Positions 43,514 to 54,299 of a DNA stretch of 64,000 nucleotides are shown one piece after another. The stretch comes from Exophiala sp. HKRS030. Its lineage: Eukaryota; Ascomycota; Eurotiomycetes; Chaetothyriales; Herpotrichiellaceae. Each line of letters starts with the position of its first letter. Position 1 is the first letter of the stretch. The stretch spans positions 186,001-250,000 of the forward strand of contig JAHWDD010000002.1 of the NCBI GenBank assembly GCA_023897205.1, written 5' to 3'. The position numbers and the translations under genes are program-made. Below the pieces are notes generated by a model. That model did no database searches and was not told where the DNA came from. It was given only the letters and a program-made list of their open reading frames with translations.

Positions 43514-44317
43514 ATGGCGCAGCCGAGCCAAGGGTCTGATTTCTTGTATACTATCATGTCTCCCGAAGTTATCTTTACGCTCCCCGCAATCTCTGCCGTC
43601 ATTGGCGTGATCATCTTGGATCAGACATCCGGGAAGCACACCTGGCATGTCGAGGATATTGAAAATCTACCCCGTCCCTTTTCTTTCTTTGCTCCTATTC
43701 TGTCCTACATCCTTCCCACATTCCGACTTCCCATGATCCAACAGGGTCCATCCGAACCAGATGCCGTACAAGTCGCCTCTCTTCTCGCCCAGCGTCTTAC
43801 GGCAGACTTGGTGCCAGACATCATTGACATGGCCGAGCTCTGGGTGGATATCCCCCTAGCCTCGAGCAATTGCAAAATGAGAGTCACCGAGAATGAAGCT
43901 GGAAGAATCTATCTCCTCGCCGACATCCCTTCAACGTTTCCTCCCCACGCTCTGCGCAGCCTGACCTTTCGAGTCACCTCGCGTGACCAAGGATGGAGCG
44001 AGACGGCTTTTCACTACACGTACAAAGAAAGCTGGACCTGGTTTGAAGTCGCCATTCTACCACCTGGCACAGATGAATCTCAAGGCCCTTTCACAGGCAG
44101 ACACATCATCACCAACATCAATGCTGACTTCGAGTGGCACACCCACGATGTCACCTGGAGGTACGATGATGAGAACGAAGATATCAGAGACATTGTCAGA
44201 AGCTTGAAACCTGGCTACAAGGTTGCCATCTGTGCTTGGGCTCGATATCGGAACTGGGTCAATCGAGTGCAAAGTGCCCGTATCGACTGCCAGGTGCATG
44301 CTGTGAGGAGAATGTGA
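43514..44317 (+). CDS. Conserved-looking protein of unknown function
   Basis: Single exon, 267 residues. The N terminus may hold a membrane segment (PEVIFTLPAISAVIGVIIL, ~17-35). The C-terminal half looks like a beta-rich domain: LTFRVTSRDQGWSE, YTYKESWTWFEVAILPPG, FTGRHIITNINADFEWHTHDVTW, GYKVAICAWARYRNWVNRV. The SWTWFE...NxxAxxxWxxHxVxW pattern recurs in fungal hypothetical proteins, but I know no function for it. Confidence 0.75.
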   Translation: MAQPSQGSDFLYTIMSPEVIFTLPAISAVIGVIILDQTSGKHTWHVEDIENLPRPFSFFAPILSYILPTFRLPMIQQGPSEPDAVQVASLLAQRLTADLVPDIIDMAELWVDIPLASSNCKMRVTENEAGRIYLLADIPSTFPPHALRSLTFRVTSRDQGWSETAFHYTYKESWTWFEVAILPPGTDESQGPFTGRHIITNINADFEWHTHDVTWRYDDENEDIRDIVRSLKPGYKVAICAWARYRNWVNRVQSARIDCQVHAVRRM

Positions 44318-44934
44318 CTTCTGCTCTCAAAGCAGAGCATCGTAACCGAAGAATACGGTTCGATTGCCGCACAATCACACCGACAGACAAGGTTGACAGG
44401 AAGAGCATTGCAGACCTGGTCTGCTTCAACTGTGGTGGGAGCTCTTCCTTATTTGACAGATTGCTGACCATGATCCAGACCTTTACCACAAAACCCTACC
44501 TCTTATCCCCTCAGTCTTTCGAGGCTGACTCGACATCACCAAACAGTTGACGAAAATGCAGAATTAGAGTACCGGCAGGAGGGTTATGATGTGTGCGCTA
44601 GTCAGCGGTAATAATATTGAAAAGGACGGGCGAAGAAGGATTGATGAGTGTAGCCGCATCAGCAGCAACAGGTTTTAGAGCTTGTCGAGTTGGACGCAAT
44701 CGAAGTTAATGATGGTGTCTATGAAAACCAGGGCTGGAAGACGAGGTGTTCTGTTTGTTTCGAGCACTCATAAATGACAATATTTCGTTAATGGCCACGG
44801 CTATGAACCGAAGGCATACAAAAGGTTGATCTCTTCTCACTTCTATATTTTTAAGTCTCATTGTGATCATGCTTTACTCGTGCACTGATCGACGCTCATT
44901 TGTTTTGCCTTCCAACTGATTATCCGAGCCTGCA
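44318..44934. other. Intergenic between convergent genes
   Basis: 3' flanks of the 267-residue protein gene and APC8. No gene seen. Confidence 0.4.
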
Positions 44935-47224
44935 TCACATATCGCCTCCCACCACTCCCCCTCGCCGTCCTCTCACCTCTCTGACCAGGCCTTTCGCCTC
45001 CTCGACCTCGTAGCCGTCCATGCACAGTTCCTCCGCCAATCTCTCCGCCCGATCCAGATCGCCCGTCCTGACACTCCGGCGCGCGAGCCACAGGCGGGCC
45101 TTGGACGTGGTCGCCGTGGTTCCAGTCCCGAAGCCGTCCCGGTTCGCCTCCGGCTCGTCGGCGTCGCGATCGTGGCCGTCTTCGTCTCCTTCGCTGTGAT
45201 CCGAAGACATTATCTCCGTGTCGTCGTCCCCGTCGCCTGTTCCAACGACAACATCATCGTCGACCGCAGCCTCCGCTGTAGATACCGTACGGCGCCTGGC
45301 CTCTTTTCGGGCTCTCTTTCCCGCCGATATCTTGTCCCCCCGAGACGGATCTTTTACCACGCCGCCACCTACTTCTTGCGCGACACACAACTCCATGTAC
45401 TTGGCGGCCTCGGCGTCGCCCGACGCCCCGGCTTTCCGTTCACAAAGCAGCGCGATCTGATAGAGCGTGTCCGGGTCGAGGAGTTTTCTGGATTGCGTCG
45501 CCTGGAGCCCCTTGCCCTTGCCGGCCGTCGAAAAGCTGCCTTGCGTGCTTCCCGCGTCATCGAAATACGTCCCCGCAACCAAGGCTCGCTTGAAGGCCTG
45601 AATGGCCTGGTCCAGCCGGTCCATCTTCGCGTAGCATGACCCGACGGCCTGCCACATTTTGGGGTCGTACGGTCTCAAGCCCGCGGCCCGCTGGTAGTAG
45701 AAGAGAGCGTAGAAGCCCATGTCGAGCACCTCGTACGCCTGACCTAGACCGTACCAGGCGCGGTAGTCTTTGCGATTGACATCCACGGCGCGTCGATAGG
45801 ATTCGATGGCCGCATGCGTATTCTTGAGCTCGACGTACTCGTGGCCCATGAGGGTCCAGGCAGCGAGGAAGTTTCGGTCCAAGGTCAATGCACGGCGGAA
45901 ATACATGACGGCCTTCTCGTGCTGCGAGCAGAGAGAATAGTAATTGCCGACAACGCAGCAGGTTTCGGGTCTGAATTTGTCAATGGACGTGGCAAGGTGG
46001 GCCAGGAACGCAAGGCGAGTTCTATCGGCCATCACGTAGAGAATGTTGGAGTAATGGTCCAGGCCATCCAGGCGCTGAGGATGCGTGACCAGCAGGTCCT
46101 CGAAAATGGAGGCCGCGGCATCATAATCCTTCGCGTGATAATGGAGGGTCGCGAGCTGGGTGAGCAGAAAGGTTGATGTGGGAAAGTAGGACAGGAGCGT
46201 CTGGAGGTAGGAGACGGTCGTGGACTGATCCGTGGTCGAGAAGAGCTCGACGGATGCGACGGCCTGGTACATTATAGACATGATATTGGAAGGGAGGACA
46301 GACGGGGTTGTAAGTTGTGTAGAGAGCTCATCCACGGAGGCCAGGAGAGAAACGAGTTCTTCCCAGGCGCCCCAATGGTAGGGATTCAGCCGGACAGATC
46401 GCAGAAGCCACTGGTGTGCGAGAGACTCCTGCCGTGACCTGGACAACACCACGCCATAGAGGTATTCTAGCCACCCTTGGGAGCGCTTCAGTGTCGGATC
46501 TGCGGCGTCGCGGTTTCGAAAATATGCCTCCAGGCCGCGGGCTAGGGACGGCAGCTCTCGATTCGCAGTCTGTCCTCCATCGGCAGGACCCAAGACCATT
46601 TCAGTTTCTTCTTCCTTGCGCTTCTCCCCCGACAGGTAGCGTGCATAGAGGGCCAGAAAAAGGGATTTCTGGCTTAGGTGTGGATATGGGTTGGCAGTCG
46701 TCGAATCCGCCTGTTTTGTCTTACTCTTGTATCGAGAAGGCGTTGACATGGGTGTTCGACTTTTTTGCTTGTCAAAAATTGCAAGACCGCCTGCTGGGAT
46801 CGCTGGCGGGAGGAAAACGGCGGCACTTCTGTCGAACTCTTTGGTGTCGAACAAAGCCTTTGCAAGCAGATACTTGGGCGCTTCCTTGGCCTCCAACATT
46901 GCTTCCTCCGGATCATCGTAGCTCGTAGAGAATACGCGGTATGAAGATTGGACATTGTTCGTATCTCGCATCTGGGAATCGTCGTCGTCATGGTCATGGT
47001 CCTCTGGAAGTGAATTGAGGAGTTCGGCTGCCCTATAAGAGTCAACGCTCTTGCACAATTGTTTCCCAAAGTCATGGGATCGATGTTTACCATTTGGCCG
47101 ACTGATACAAGCAACGCTCAGAGCATTTTATAGAGACTTCAGTCAAACGATCTCGTAGTTCCGAGACCACCTCCGCGTCGACCTCACCATTGGAACCAAA
47201 ACTTTCATTGCGGTGTTGCGACAT
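44935..47224 (-). CDS. APC8: Anaphase-promoting complex subunit 8 (Cdc23-like)
   Basis: TPR subunit of the APC/C ubiquitin ligase. Exons 47224-47091 and 47032-44935 (intron 47033-47090) give 743 residues. The exon join recreates the APC8 signature KCSERCLYQSAKW-AAELLNSL. Then come PKYLLAKALFDTKEFDRSA, the YARYLSGEK block, a non-TPR link, and a run of TPRs (~215-560), for example CCVVGNYYSLCSQHEKAVMYFRRAL, AWTLMGHEYVELKNTHAAIESYRRAV, AWYGLGQAYEVLDMGFYALFYYQRA. The C-terminal ~170 residues are acidic/low-complexity with two last helices. The N-terminal ATG was chosen because upstream codons lack an ATG. Another APC/C subunit gene, APC15, lies 2 kb past BET1. Confidence 0.94.
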
Positions 47225-47758
47225 GGTTGCGCATTGTTCTAGCGAAACTGGGGGCTGACCATCGGGTATTGTGTGTCGGTTCGACAACAGGCAAAGTCCC
47301 CGGATCTTGATGTCCTTTAGCACTCGCTCTCGCTGGACTCTGGGAAAGTAGTGTGATCGTTCCAACTCGAAAGACGCGTCGCGGGGAAAATAGTTCTCCG
47401 CAATACCATAACGGCGCTCGTACGTACAGATACTCGACCAAGGCTGAAGGATGACAACGGATTTTGCCTAGCGCAGCCTCGTCTTTTGTCGTTGTGTCCC
47501 GATATCCTGGTCGCCTGCTGTACGGATGGCAACACCCGATACACCATTTGAACAAATATTGCGGAAGAGAGTAACACCTGGAGTAGGCTACTTGTTGCAA
47601 CTACTCCTCGAAACTGTCTTGTCCACAGACTCCGATAGCTGCGACCCTCGAGTATTCGCAACTACATCTCTACGTCCGCGCCTCGACCAACCAACATACT
47701 TTGCAGCTGCAGACACTTCACGATCCTCGTGCCGCTTCTGTGGCAATAAGACTTCACG
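47225..47758. other. APC8-BET1 divergent promoter
   Basis: About 530 bp. A plus-strand ATG at 47526 is in frame with BET1 exon 2 but its extension looks non-coding, so it is treated as upstream sequence. Confidence 0.45.
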
Positions 47759-48362
47759 ATGTCTACGTACGTATACATACCAAAATTCTCTGGTTGCAAA
47801 TTGCTCTTCTGACTCGCGCAACAGAAACCGGTACTCATCGCTCAACCGACGAGCCGCTCCTTCCTCCGCTCTGTTCCAAGACTATCCAGGTTCCCGGCCG
47901 TCGTCCTCTTCCTCCCCTCGCCCTGGATACGCCTATAATTCACAGCCGGACCGACCTGCGTCCTCATCATCGCCGTATCTGAACCCATATGCTTCTACGA
48001 ATGGCAGCACGCCTCATGAATCCAATTCCTCCTTCCGCTCCGCCACGCCCAATTCAAAAGGCCAATACTCTACGTCTGTACTCGAGGAACTCGAGGCGCA
48101 GAACGAAATCAGTGCCACAAGCCTTCTGTCGCAGAAGGTCTCACAGTTGAAGACGCTCACCATCGCTATTGGTGACGAAATAAGAGACTCGAGTACCCTG
48201 GCCAGCCAGATCAATGATACTTTTGAAAACACTGGTGTGCGGTTACGCGGTACGATGAGGAGAATGCTTCGGATGGCCGAGCGGACGGGGGTAGGGTGGA
48301 AAGTGTGGGTGTTGTTCTTTGTGGCGGTATGGGCACTCTTCGCGTGGGTATGGTTGTTTTAA
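47759..48362 (+). CDS. BET1: Bet1-like v-SNARE
   Basis: Qc-type SNARE for ER-Golgi vesicle fusion. Exon 1 is only 8 nt (47759-47766, ATGTCTAC), intron 47767-47824 (GTACGT...CAG), exon 2 47825-48362; 181 residues. N-terminal ~80 residues are Ser/Pro-rich. The SNARE helix spans ~85-150 (VLEELEAQNEISATSLLSQKV...IAIGDEIRDSSTLASQIND), followed by basic RGTMRRMLRMAERTG and a C-terminal membrane anchor (WKVWVLFFVAVWALFAWVWLF) with no lumenal tail. The short first exon gives MSTNRYSSLNRR, the usual fungal Bet1 start. Confidence 0.93.
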
Positions 48363-49258
48363 GCACGGCCAGACCGTTCGAAGCAGCAAACACACTACAT
48401 TTAGCAGGAGGGGGTCGACGTGAACTGTTCCCAGGTTTTGGATGAAGTGGGCGCCGCACAAGTTAACATCCAACATCCTAACTAAGGGTGCAATTCTTTT
48501 GCCGTTCAACGACAAGACAAGGCTCACCACGCAACCAAAAGATGCCCCTGTTCAAAATGGACGCAGTTGTCCAGACACTCAAGCAGTGACGGCGAAAGAA
48601 TCGATCACGACCTTGACATCATAATAATCGATTTCTCCTGCTTATATGACCAACATTTGAAGCTTGTATTAGCTTCTTGTACACTATCAGAAAAGTTCAG
48701 GCTCAAGCGTTTGGCGTTGGGGGTTTTCATTCATCAATTTATATTTTACCGGACACCCTCGTTTACGACAACGCGATCAAGTATTGCCGGAGGCGAAATG
48801 AGAAGGAGACGATGCAGGGTACCTATTGGACGTGTCAGCCAATAAAGACTTATCATCTTCTGCCAGAGAAGGATCAGACGTGTCTGATGTTTTCGGAAGA
48901 AGTCCAACTCTAGGTATGAGTATGGGAAGCAACATATATTACTTTTCGAAACCACCTCTCCCTCTCTCTACAAGTATAGGCCTTTGGAGCGTGTATGAAG
49001 CCCTAGGTTGAAAGGCAACGCATATAATCGTTGATCGCTCTGTGGAAGGTTGATGGAGGAAGGATACGACACGTTACTCGATCTGTGAGGGAAATATAAT
49101 GTACATTCAGTTTTCTACTAGGTATTCTTTGTATCATGTATCATACACGGCATCATAATCATAATCTTAGGGTGAAATCAATGATCCCCCCCCTATTTTT
49201 CTCATGACCATTGTCATAGTTTCGAGTGGCGAGTCTGTACTCATATGCCAGGTCTTCT
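48363..49258. other. Intergenic between convergent genes
   Basis: 3' flanks of BET1 and the APC15-like gene, about 0.9 kb. Short frames only. Confidence 0.4.
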
Positions 49259-51064
49259 TTATTGAGCCGCCCTTCTCCTGGAGTTCAAGAAGCGGCCACT
49301 TCGTCGCTGGCCTTGGGCTTGGTCCTGGCCGCCACTTTGATTCACGGGCGTACTCGTACTCGATTCAGCTCCGGTGTGTCCATGTCCATGTCCAGGGCCA
49401 GGCATGCCGGGTGACGGAGTGAACAAACCGCCACTACTGGACAAGTTGACAGCAGCACTCGCACCTGTCGTCGTCGTGGTAGCTGCAGGTCCTCTCCTCG
49501 CTGCTCGTCCGAACAAGGTACGCCTCGCGCTGCCGCCCACCGCGGCGGCTGCACCGTCAAGCCAGGCTCGAGCGGCCGTCGCCCGTGAAGGACTACTCTC
49601 ACCTGCGCCGTTTCTTCTACCACTTCCTCGCCCGGGTCCGGATCCTGGCGCGCTGTCAATCACAGTGGCATGACCACCGCCAACACGAACCGTAGGTCGT
49701 GCGTGCGCTCCAAAGGCTGGTCCCGTCGACGACGCGAAGGGATCGTCATCTTCTTCCCTCATATCCTCGTCGCCGTCCAAGGGAGTGTCCAACATCGCAG
49801 GAGTGTGCACGTAGTGAGGTTGCGGCGGCCGGACTTGGGCGCCTCTATGTCGGTTTCCGGACAGCAGGAGGCCGGCAGACTCGCGGGAATACGCGCCGCC
49901 CGTCATGGAGACATCGGGGGTCGACCTGTGAGTGTTGGTCATTCCCGATCTCGCGTGCGGCGAGGCGATCCAGGAGCCCGAATCCCGTGAGGCAGACGCG
50001 CGCGTCCGGCCTCCGACGGCCCTCTGCGGCTGTGGAGGATGCTGTCGTCCCAGACCACCCACCATCCGCTCTCCTGGTTGTTCCTGTCCAGCCGGCACGA
50101 TGGAAATGTCCATTTCGCTCTCCTCGGCTTCCGTGTCGGTATGTTCCCATTGGCCCTCGTCGGCGTCGGGCACGTCGTCGTCCAGGTCTCTTTCGCCTTC
50201 CATGCCCATGTTTTGCTCGTCTTCAAAAATCTCATCCTCGTCGAGCATCGCATTGGCCAAGTCTTCCGCCTCTTGTTCGTCGTATTCGTACTCACTGCCG
50301 GGCACCGGGACGCGCACACCGGCGATGTGAGCGTGCCTGACGTTTCTTGCACGTACAAGTTGACCACCGTCCTCGTCGCTGTCGGGCTCTCTCCTAGTAT
50401 CATACACCCACGCCTGGCTTTGATCCTGAGCCTCGTCTCCGTCCTCGTCGTTTTCGTTCTCGGCGTCATCGTCCCCGTCATCTTCGGCTTCTGGAACGTC
50501 ATCATCCAGGTCACCCTCCATATCGAAGCCCGTGTGCATCATGGCCTCGCTGTCTTCGTCCTCGACCCACCCGTCTTCTTCGCCGTCCTCATCTTCCTCA
50601 TCCTCGTCCTCGTCCTCTTCTGCGTCAGGGATGTCCCCGTCCAGGTCCCTGTCGTCTTGGGTTTCCCCGAGGGCATCCCTTTCCGCCAGCCGCTCTTGTT
50701 CTTCCGCCTCCAATGCCAAACGTTCTTGCAGCTCGACCTCGCGGAGCTGCTTCTCCACCTCTTCGCGTTCGAGCTCCTCTTCCCGCCTGCCGAGCATCGT
50801 CTTTGCGCAGCCGGCGGGCTTGAGCCAGCTGTAGCCGTACATCGCTATGGCCATTTTCCGCTGCACGATGGTCCTCTCGTCCATGGCCAGGGTCGCCAAG
50901 TTCGTATTGCGAGCCATCGCGGCTTGGGTTTTGTTCCGTCTGGCATGATTGGAAGGGTGGTGCGGTGGCTGTTGACTTGGTTCGAACGATGAAGACGAGG
51001 GTGGTGCAGGGAGGAGGGAGGAAGATGGCGGGGGACAAAGAGGGAGTGTCGTTGTGAACATCAT
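49259..51064 (-). CDS. APC15: Apc15-like anaphase-promoting complex subunit
   Basis: Small-subunit component of the APC/C that promotes mitotic checkpoint complex turnover. Single exon, 601 residues. Fungal Apc15 features: a LATLAMDERTIVQRKMAIAMYGYSWLKPAGCAKTML block (~57-90), a charged Glu/Arg helix (~95-130), then a long acidic region in which DLDGDIPDAEE, DLDDDVPEAED and DLDDDVPDADE repeat three times. The C-terminal half is low-complexity Gly/Ser/Arg with many His-Gly repeats. The protein is much longer than human APC15 because of the acidic and low-complexity parts, as in other filamentous fungi. Start at the first of two tandem ATGs; a start at 50917 is possible. Identification rests on the WLKPAG block and DLDDDVP repeats. 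Confidence 0.72.
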   Translation of the reverse strand: MMFTTTLPLCPPPSSSLLPAPPSSSSFEPSQQPPHHPSNHARRNKTQAAMARNTNLATLAMDERTIVQRKMAIAMYGYSWLKPAGCAKTMLGRREEELEREEVEKQLREVELQERLALEAEEQERLAERDALGETQDDRDLDGDIPDAEEDEDEDEEDEDGEEDGWVEDEDSEAMMHTGFDMEGDLDDDVPEAEDDGDDDAENENDEDGDEAQDQSQAWVYDTRREPDSDEDGGQLVRARNVRHAHIAGVRVPVPGSEYEYDEQEAEDLANAMLDEDEIFEDEQNMGMEGERDLDDDVPDADEGQWEHTDTEAEESEMDISIVPAGQEQPGERMVGGLGRQHPPQPQRAVGGRTRASASRDSGSWIASPHARSGMTNTHRSTPDVSMTGGAYSRESAGLLLSGNRHRGAQVRPPQPHYVHTPAMLDTPLDGDEDMREEDDDPFASSTGPAFGAHARPTVRVGGGHATVIDSAPGSGPGRGSGRRNGAGESSPSRATAARAWLDGAAAAVGGSARRTLFGRAARRGPAATTTTTGASAAVNLSSSGGLFTPSPGMPGPGHGHGHTGAESSTSTPVNQSGGQDQAQGQRRSGRFLNSRRRAAQ

Positions 51065-54000
51065 CTCGTGTTATGTCGTTGTAGCTACAGTATGAGCATT
51101 TCTGAACTACTGTTGAGACGTGCATTAGTTGAAATTCAAGGATCAATTGGTATTGTTTACATGCTATTACTCCAATACAGTATCGAGATGTAGAAAATCA
51201 ATGCGGGGAAATATCTATTCTGAGTAGAGAAACAGGGTGCAATGCCTCTCACCAGTAGTACTTGGGAAGATTTCGACTGACTACATCATACATCGTTTGG
51301 GAAATCGTATTGGACGACTCAACTTTTGCTAAATTGCCTGTGTCATTGAGATGAGACTCAAGAGGGAGGTAGGTTGACAGCATCATTGGGACGTGGTGCC
51401 CAGCTTCATCATACGAATGACTTTCCTTACGCTGGTCAAGAATCTTCGATCGGCTTCCCACAGAGTCTGATTGTACATCCAATTTTGGAATGCCAAAGCC
51501 AACCTGAAAATGTGTGCTTGAAAATAACTACGGGTAGCACCGGCGCAGCCTGGTTGAAGCAGATCCTTTCCTAGGCCTTTTTCAAAAACAATGTGCATGA
51601 CTGAACGGCAAGTTCTTCTTCACACTCAACCTTCACATCGACGTCGACATACCTTGTCTTCAGGCACCAGCCACCTCGATACTAACCAGGGGTGCAAGTT
51701 TTTCCTCATCTCGGTGGACGAGTCCTTCAACCACAGCTTCGTCTCTCACATGGGGCCCACACCCGATCAGCCTCTGACATTCCGTAACCAATGCCAGCTT
51801 CATCAAGGGGGCAATTGCCCGTATAAGCACGAAGATCACATGGGACACCCACGTTAGTAGATTATCCCTTGACACAGATACCTCAGTGCTTTCTCTGGGG
51901 ATCAGGAACCGGTTCTCCCCGAGTATAAACCATGCTGTGAAACCGTCCACGAGCTTTGGTCATGGAGCAAAACAAATTTCCATGTGTCGACGAAATGGGT
52001 GAGACGAGGCTCCCGGCCGACACCCGAGAAGTTAGGATTTTTCCAGTTATCGTACCGAGTACTACGACACTACCAGAAGCACTACCGAATGCACCACCAT
52101 AGGTACAATACATGTCCCGATGGCGGCCCTGAATATCAGGCTATAACACGATGAGAGCCACCAAAGCCAGTAAAGAAGGGCCTGTTTCAATGCACCAGTT
52201 CGCAAGTTCAGGACATGTGAAAAATCTTAAAATTGGTTGTTTGTGTGTGGGTGGGTGGAATGTCAAGATCAGCCCATCTGTCCGAGGAGACAAGACACAG
52301 TCAAGCCCTCTTCACTCTGGATCGAGAGTCTGGATACGCGGTGTCGAATACCGAGAAAACGGGCCAGGGGTCTGGAAATCTTAGCCAGATGGGCCAATGA
52401 ACAAATCTGGATTACTCCCTGGCATGCGGCCTGAAGTCAGAGTGATGTGGGTAGACAGGCCTAGGGTGCTCGGTACAGACAATACTGTAAACAATGTTAT
52501 GCAGGGCCGTGGAGCCGAGTCTGAGCAGCCTTTTTAGGCACTGGAGATCTTGGGCACTGGAGTTCCGACGTCGGCAGCCACTGGAGAAGTAAATATTACG
52601 AGTACATATGTAGGACTCTGGTATCCATACACGGCACTCGTCGACAGTCGCCTTTACGTAGTTAGCATTCCTTACCTATTAAGCTTATCTGACTGAGGGA
52701 GGGTCCATGCCCGCCGGTACTCGCCCTGTACAGTATGTACAAGTACCAGTGACGATGCCGAATTTCCTTTACGAGAAACAGTTGATCGGCTAATCCTCTG
52801 CTATTCTGGCTATAGCGACTGGTTAGTCCACTACTGCGTTACGCTCCCCAGTTCGACACATGGCGGCCCTTCCGTTAATGCAGCCTATCTGATTTGTTAA
52901 CGCACAAATGCAATACGGGGTTGTAAAGAATTATCCGAGCGTGGGGTGCAGGTCGCTGACACTCAGGCTGTGAGGAACAATAATGCTTGAAGTAGACATC
53001 TTGTCCCGGTGGTAGGGATTTTGTAGTGATGATTTGTGATGTTTTCAGCAGCTTCTGTACTGCTCGGTGTTGTGAGGCTGCCGAGTTGGGGCGATGGGAG
53101 TGTTGGCTGTCCAGCTGACACTTGCTGACCTGACCGTGTACAAGGAGAGGATGCAGCCAGAGAAAAATTTTCTTTTCGCTAGCTGGCAGCCTATTTACCG
53201 GGCGACACCGGAAAGAGTTGAGCACGAAGCACGCAGAAGGACGAAAACATACGGAGGAACAGCAGAGGCCGCGGTCAATGCCGAGGTGGACACTGCGCAG
53301 TTCCCTCCTTTCGTGAACCAATAGCAGGGAACGGGGGGGACTGGAGTACAGAGTCGAGGAAACATTCGTGCGAACAATGTAGGCGAAGCGAAGAAAAGAT
53401 CCTTGCATCTAGATTGCGGTGGAGAGATGCAGCTCGCGCGCGCACGCAGTATGACACACAGAAGCAGCAGAGAGTAGCAGGTGATGGTTCTTCAGTCTTT
53501 GCACTTTGTACAGACAAACACAGGCCGGTAGCGGCGAAATCTTTTCAGTTGCTCCAATGAAAATGGTAATCAAAGTCAAAGAAGCCGTCATGATTGGCCA
53601 CGGCGACTCTTATCAGCACATGCAAGATGATGGAGCTGGATGCGGCGGATGGAGCCTCGAGCTTGAAGAGGAGAAGCCACGAATTATAATGGAGCTCGCC
53701 CGTGCTGCATGATGCCCTTTTCCCCCACCTCCGTCCATCATAACTGTAAGCTACAGGGAGTGAGTAGGAGGAGAGGGAGAGGAAGAGGCACCAAGGGCGG
53801 TATGCCATGGCGGTCTTTGCTTCTGAGATCAACCTTAACGCACTCTTGGCCGTATTCGTAGGCGTTCTTCGTACCGTGGAGTCTTCCGTGCCTGTGCTCG
53901 TCCTGTTCACCAACTCCGCCGTACGTTACTAGGTAGCTAACACCAAGGCTGTGAATGGCTCAAACACTCTGAGAAAGTCTGGTGCAAGCAAAAAAAAACC

Positions 54001-54299
54001 CCACACCCAGATTCAGAGCCCAATTTATTCTTTTCCTTCTCTTGTCCACCCAATTCTTCCATTTCTTCTTGTTCACCACGCTCCCAGCTCCCAGTCTGCC
54101 ACTGTCTATTCGCCATCCTCAGACTCAATCCTGCCATCGCCGGAGCTCGACCTACATAGAGACAGCCTTCCTGCTGCCGAGTAAGCCCCTCCCTCACCGT
54201 GCCTTACTCTCCCTCCCATCGACCGATCTGACCGTAGTCGCCACCTCCCTTCCTCCTTATTTCACCCGTGAAAGAAAAGAGTCGCCCGTCGACCATAGG
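51065..54299. other. 3.2-kb gene-poor interval and GLT1 leader
   Basis: No convincing gene. Several minus-strand frames of 60-100 codons (51249-51950) lack any domain. CACTGGAG occurs three times in 48 bp (52539-52586). The last ~300 bp before GLT1 are strongly pyrimidine-rich, the look of a highly expressed fungal 5' leader. A decayed or multi-exon gene cannot be excluded. Confidence 0.4.

Noticed and set aside
47526..47758. Upstream extension of the BET1 frame
   Set aside because: Has no SNARE-like or conserved content; the 8-nt exon at 47759 gives the normal Bet1 start.
50039..50992. 317-codon plus-strand frame, hydrophobic
   Set aside because: Reverse complement of the Asp/Glu-rich Apc15 region gives Val/Leu/Phe-rich sequence automatically.
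52875..53408. 177-codon minus-strand frame
   Set aside because: Cys/Ser/Arg-rich without domain; composition like random GC-balanced DNA.
53982..54299. In-frame N-terminal extension of GLT1
   Set aside because: Pyrimidine-rich leader translated by chance; the GOGAT propeptide from 54300 already has a normal length.
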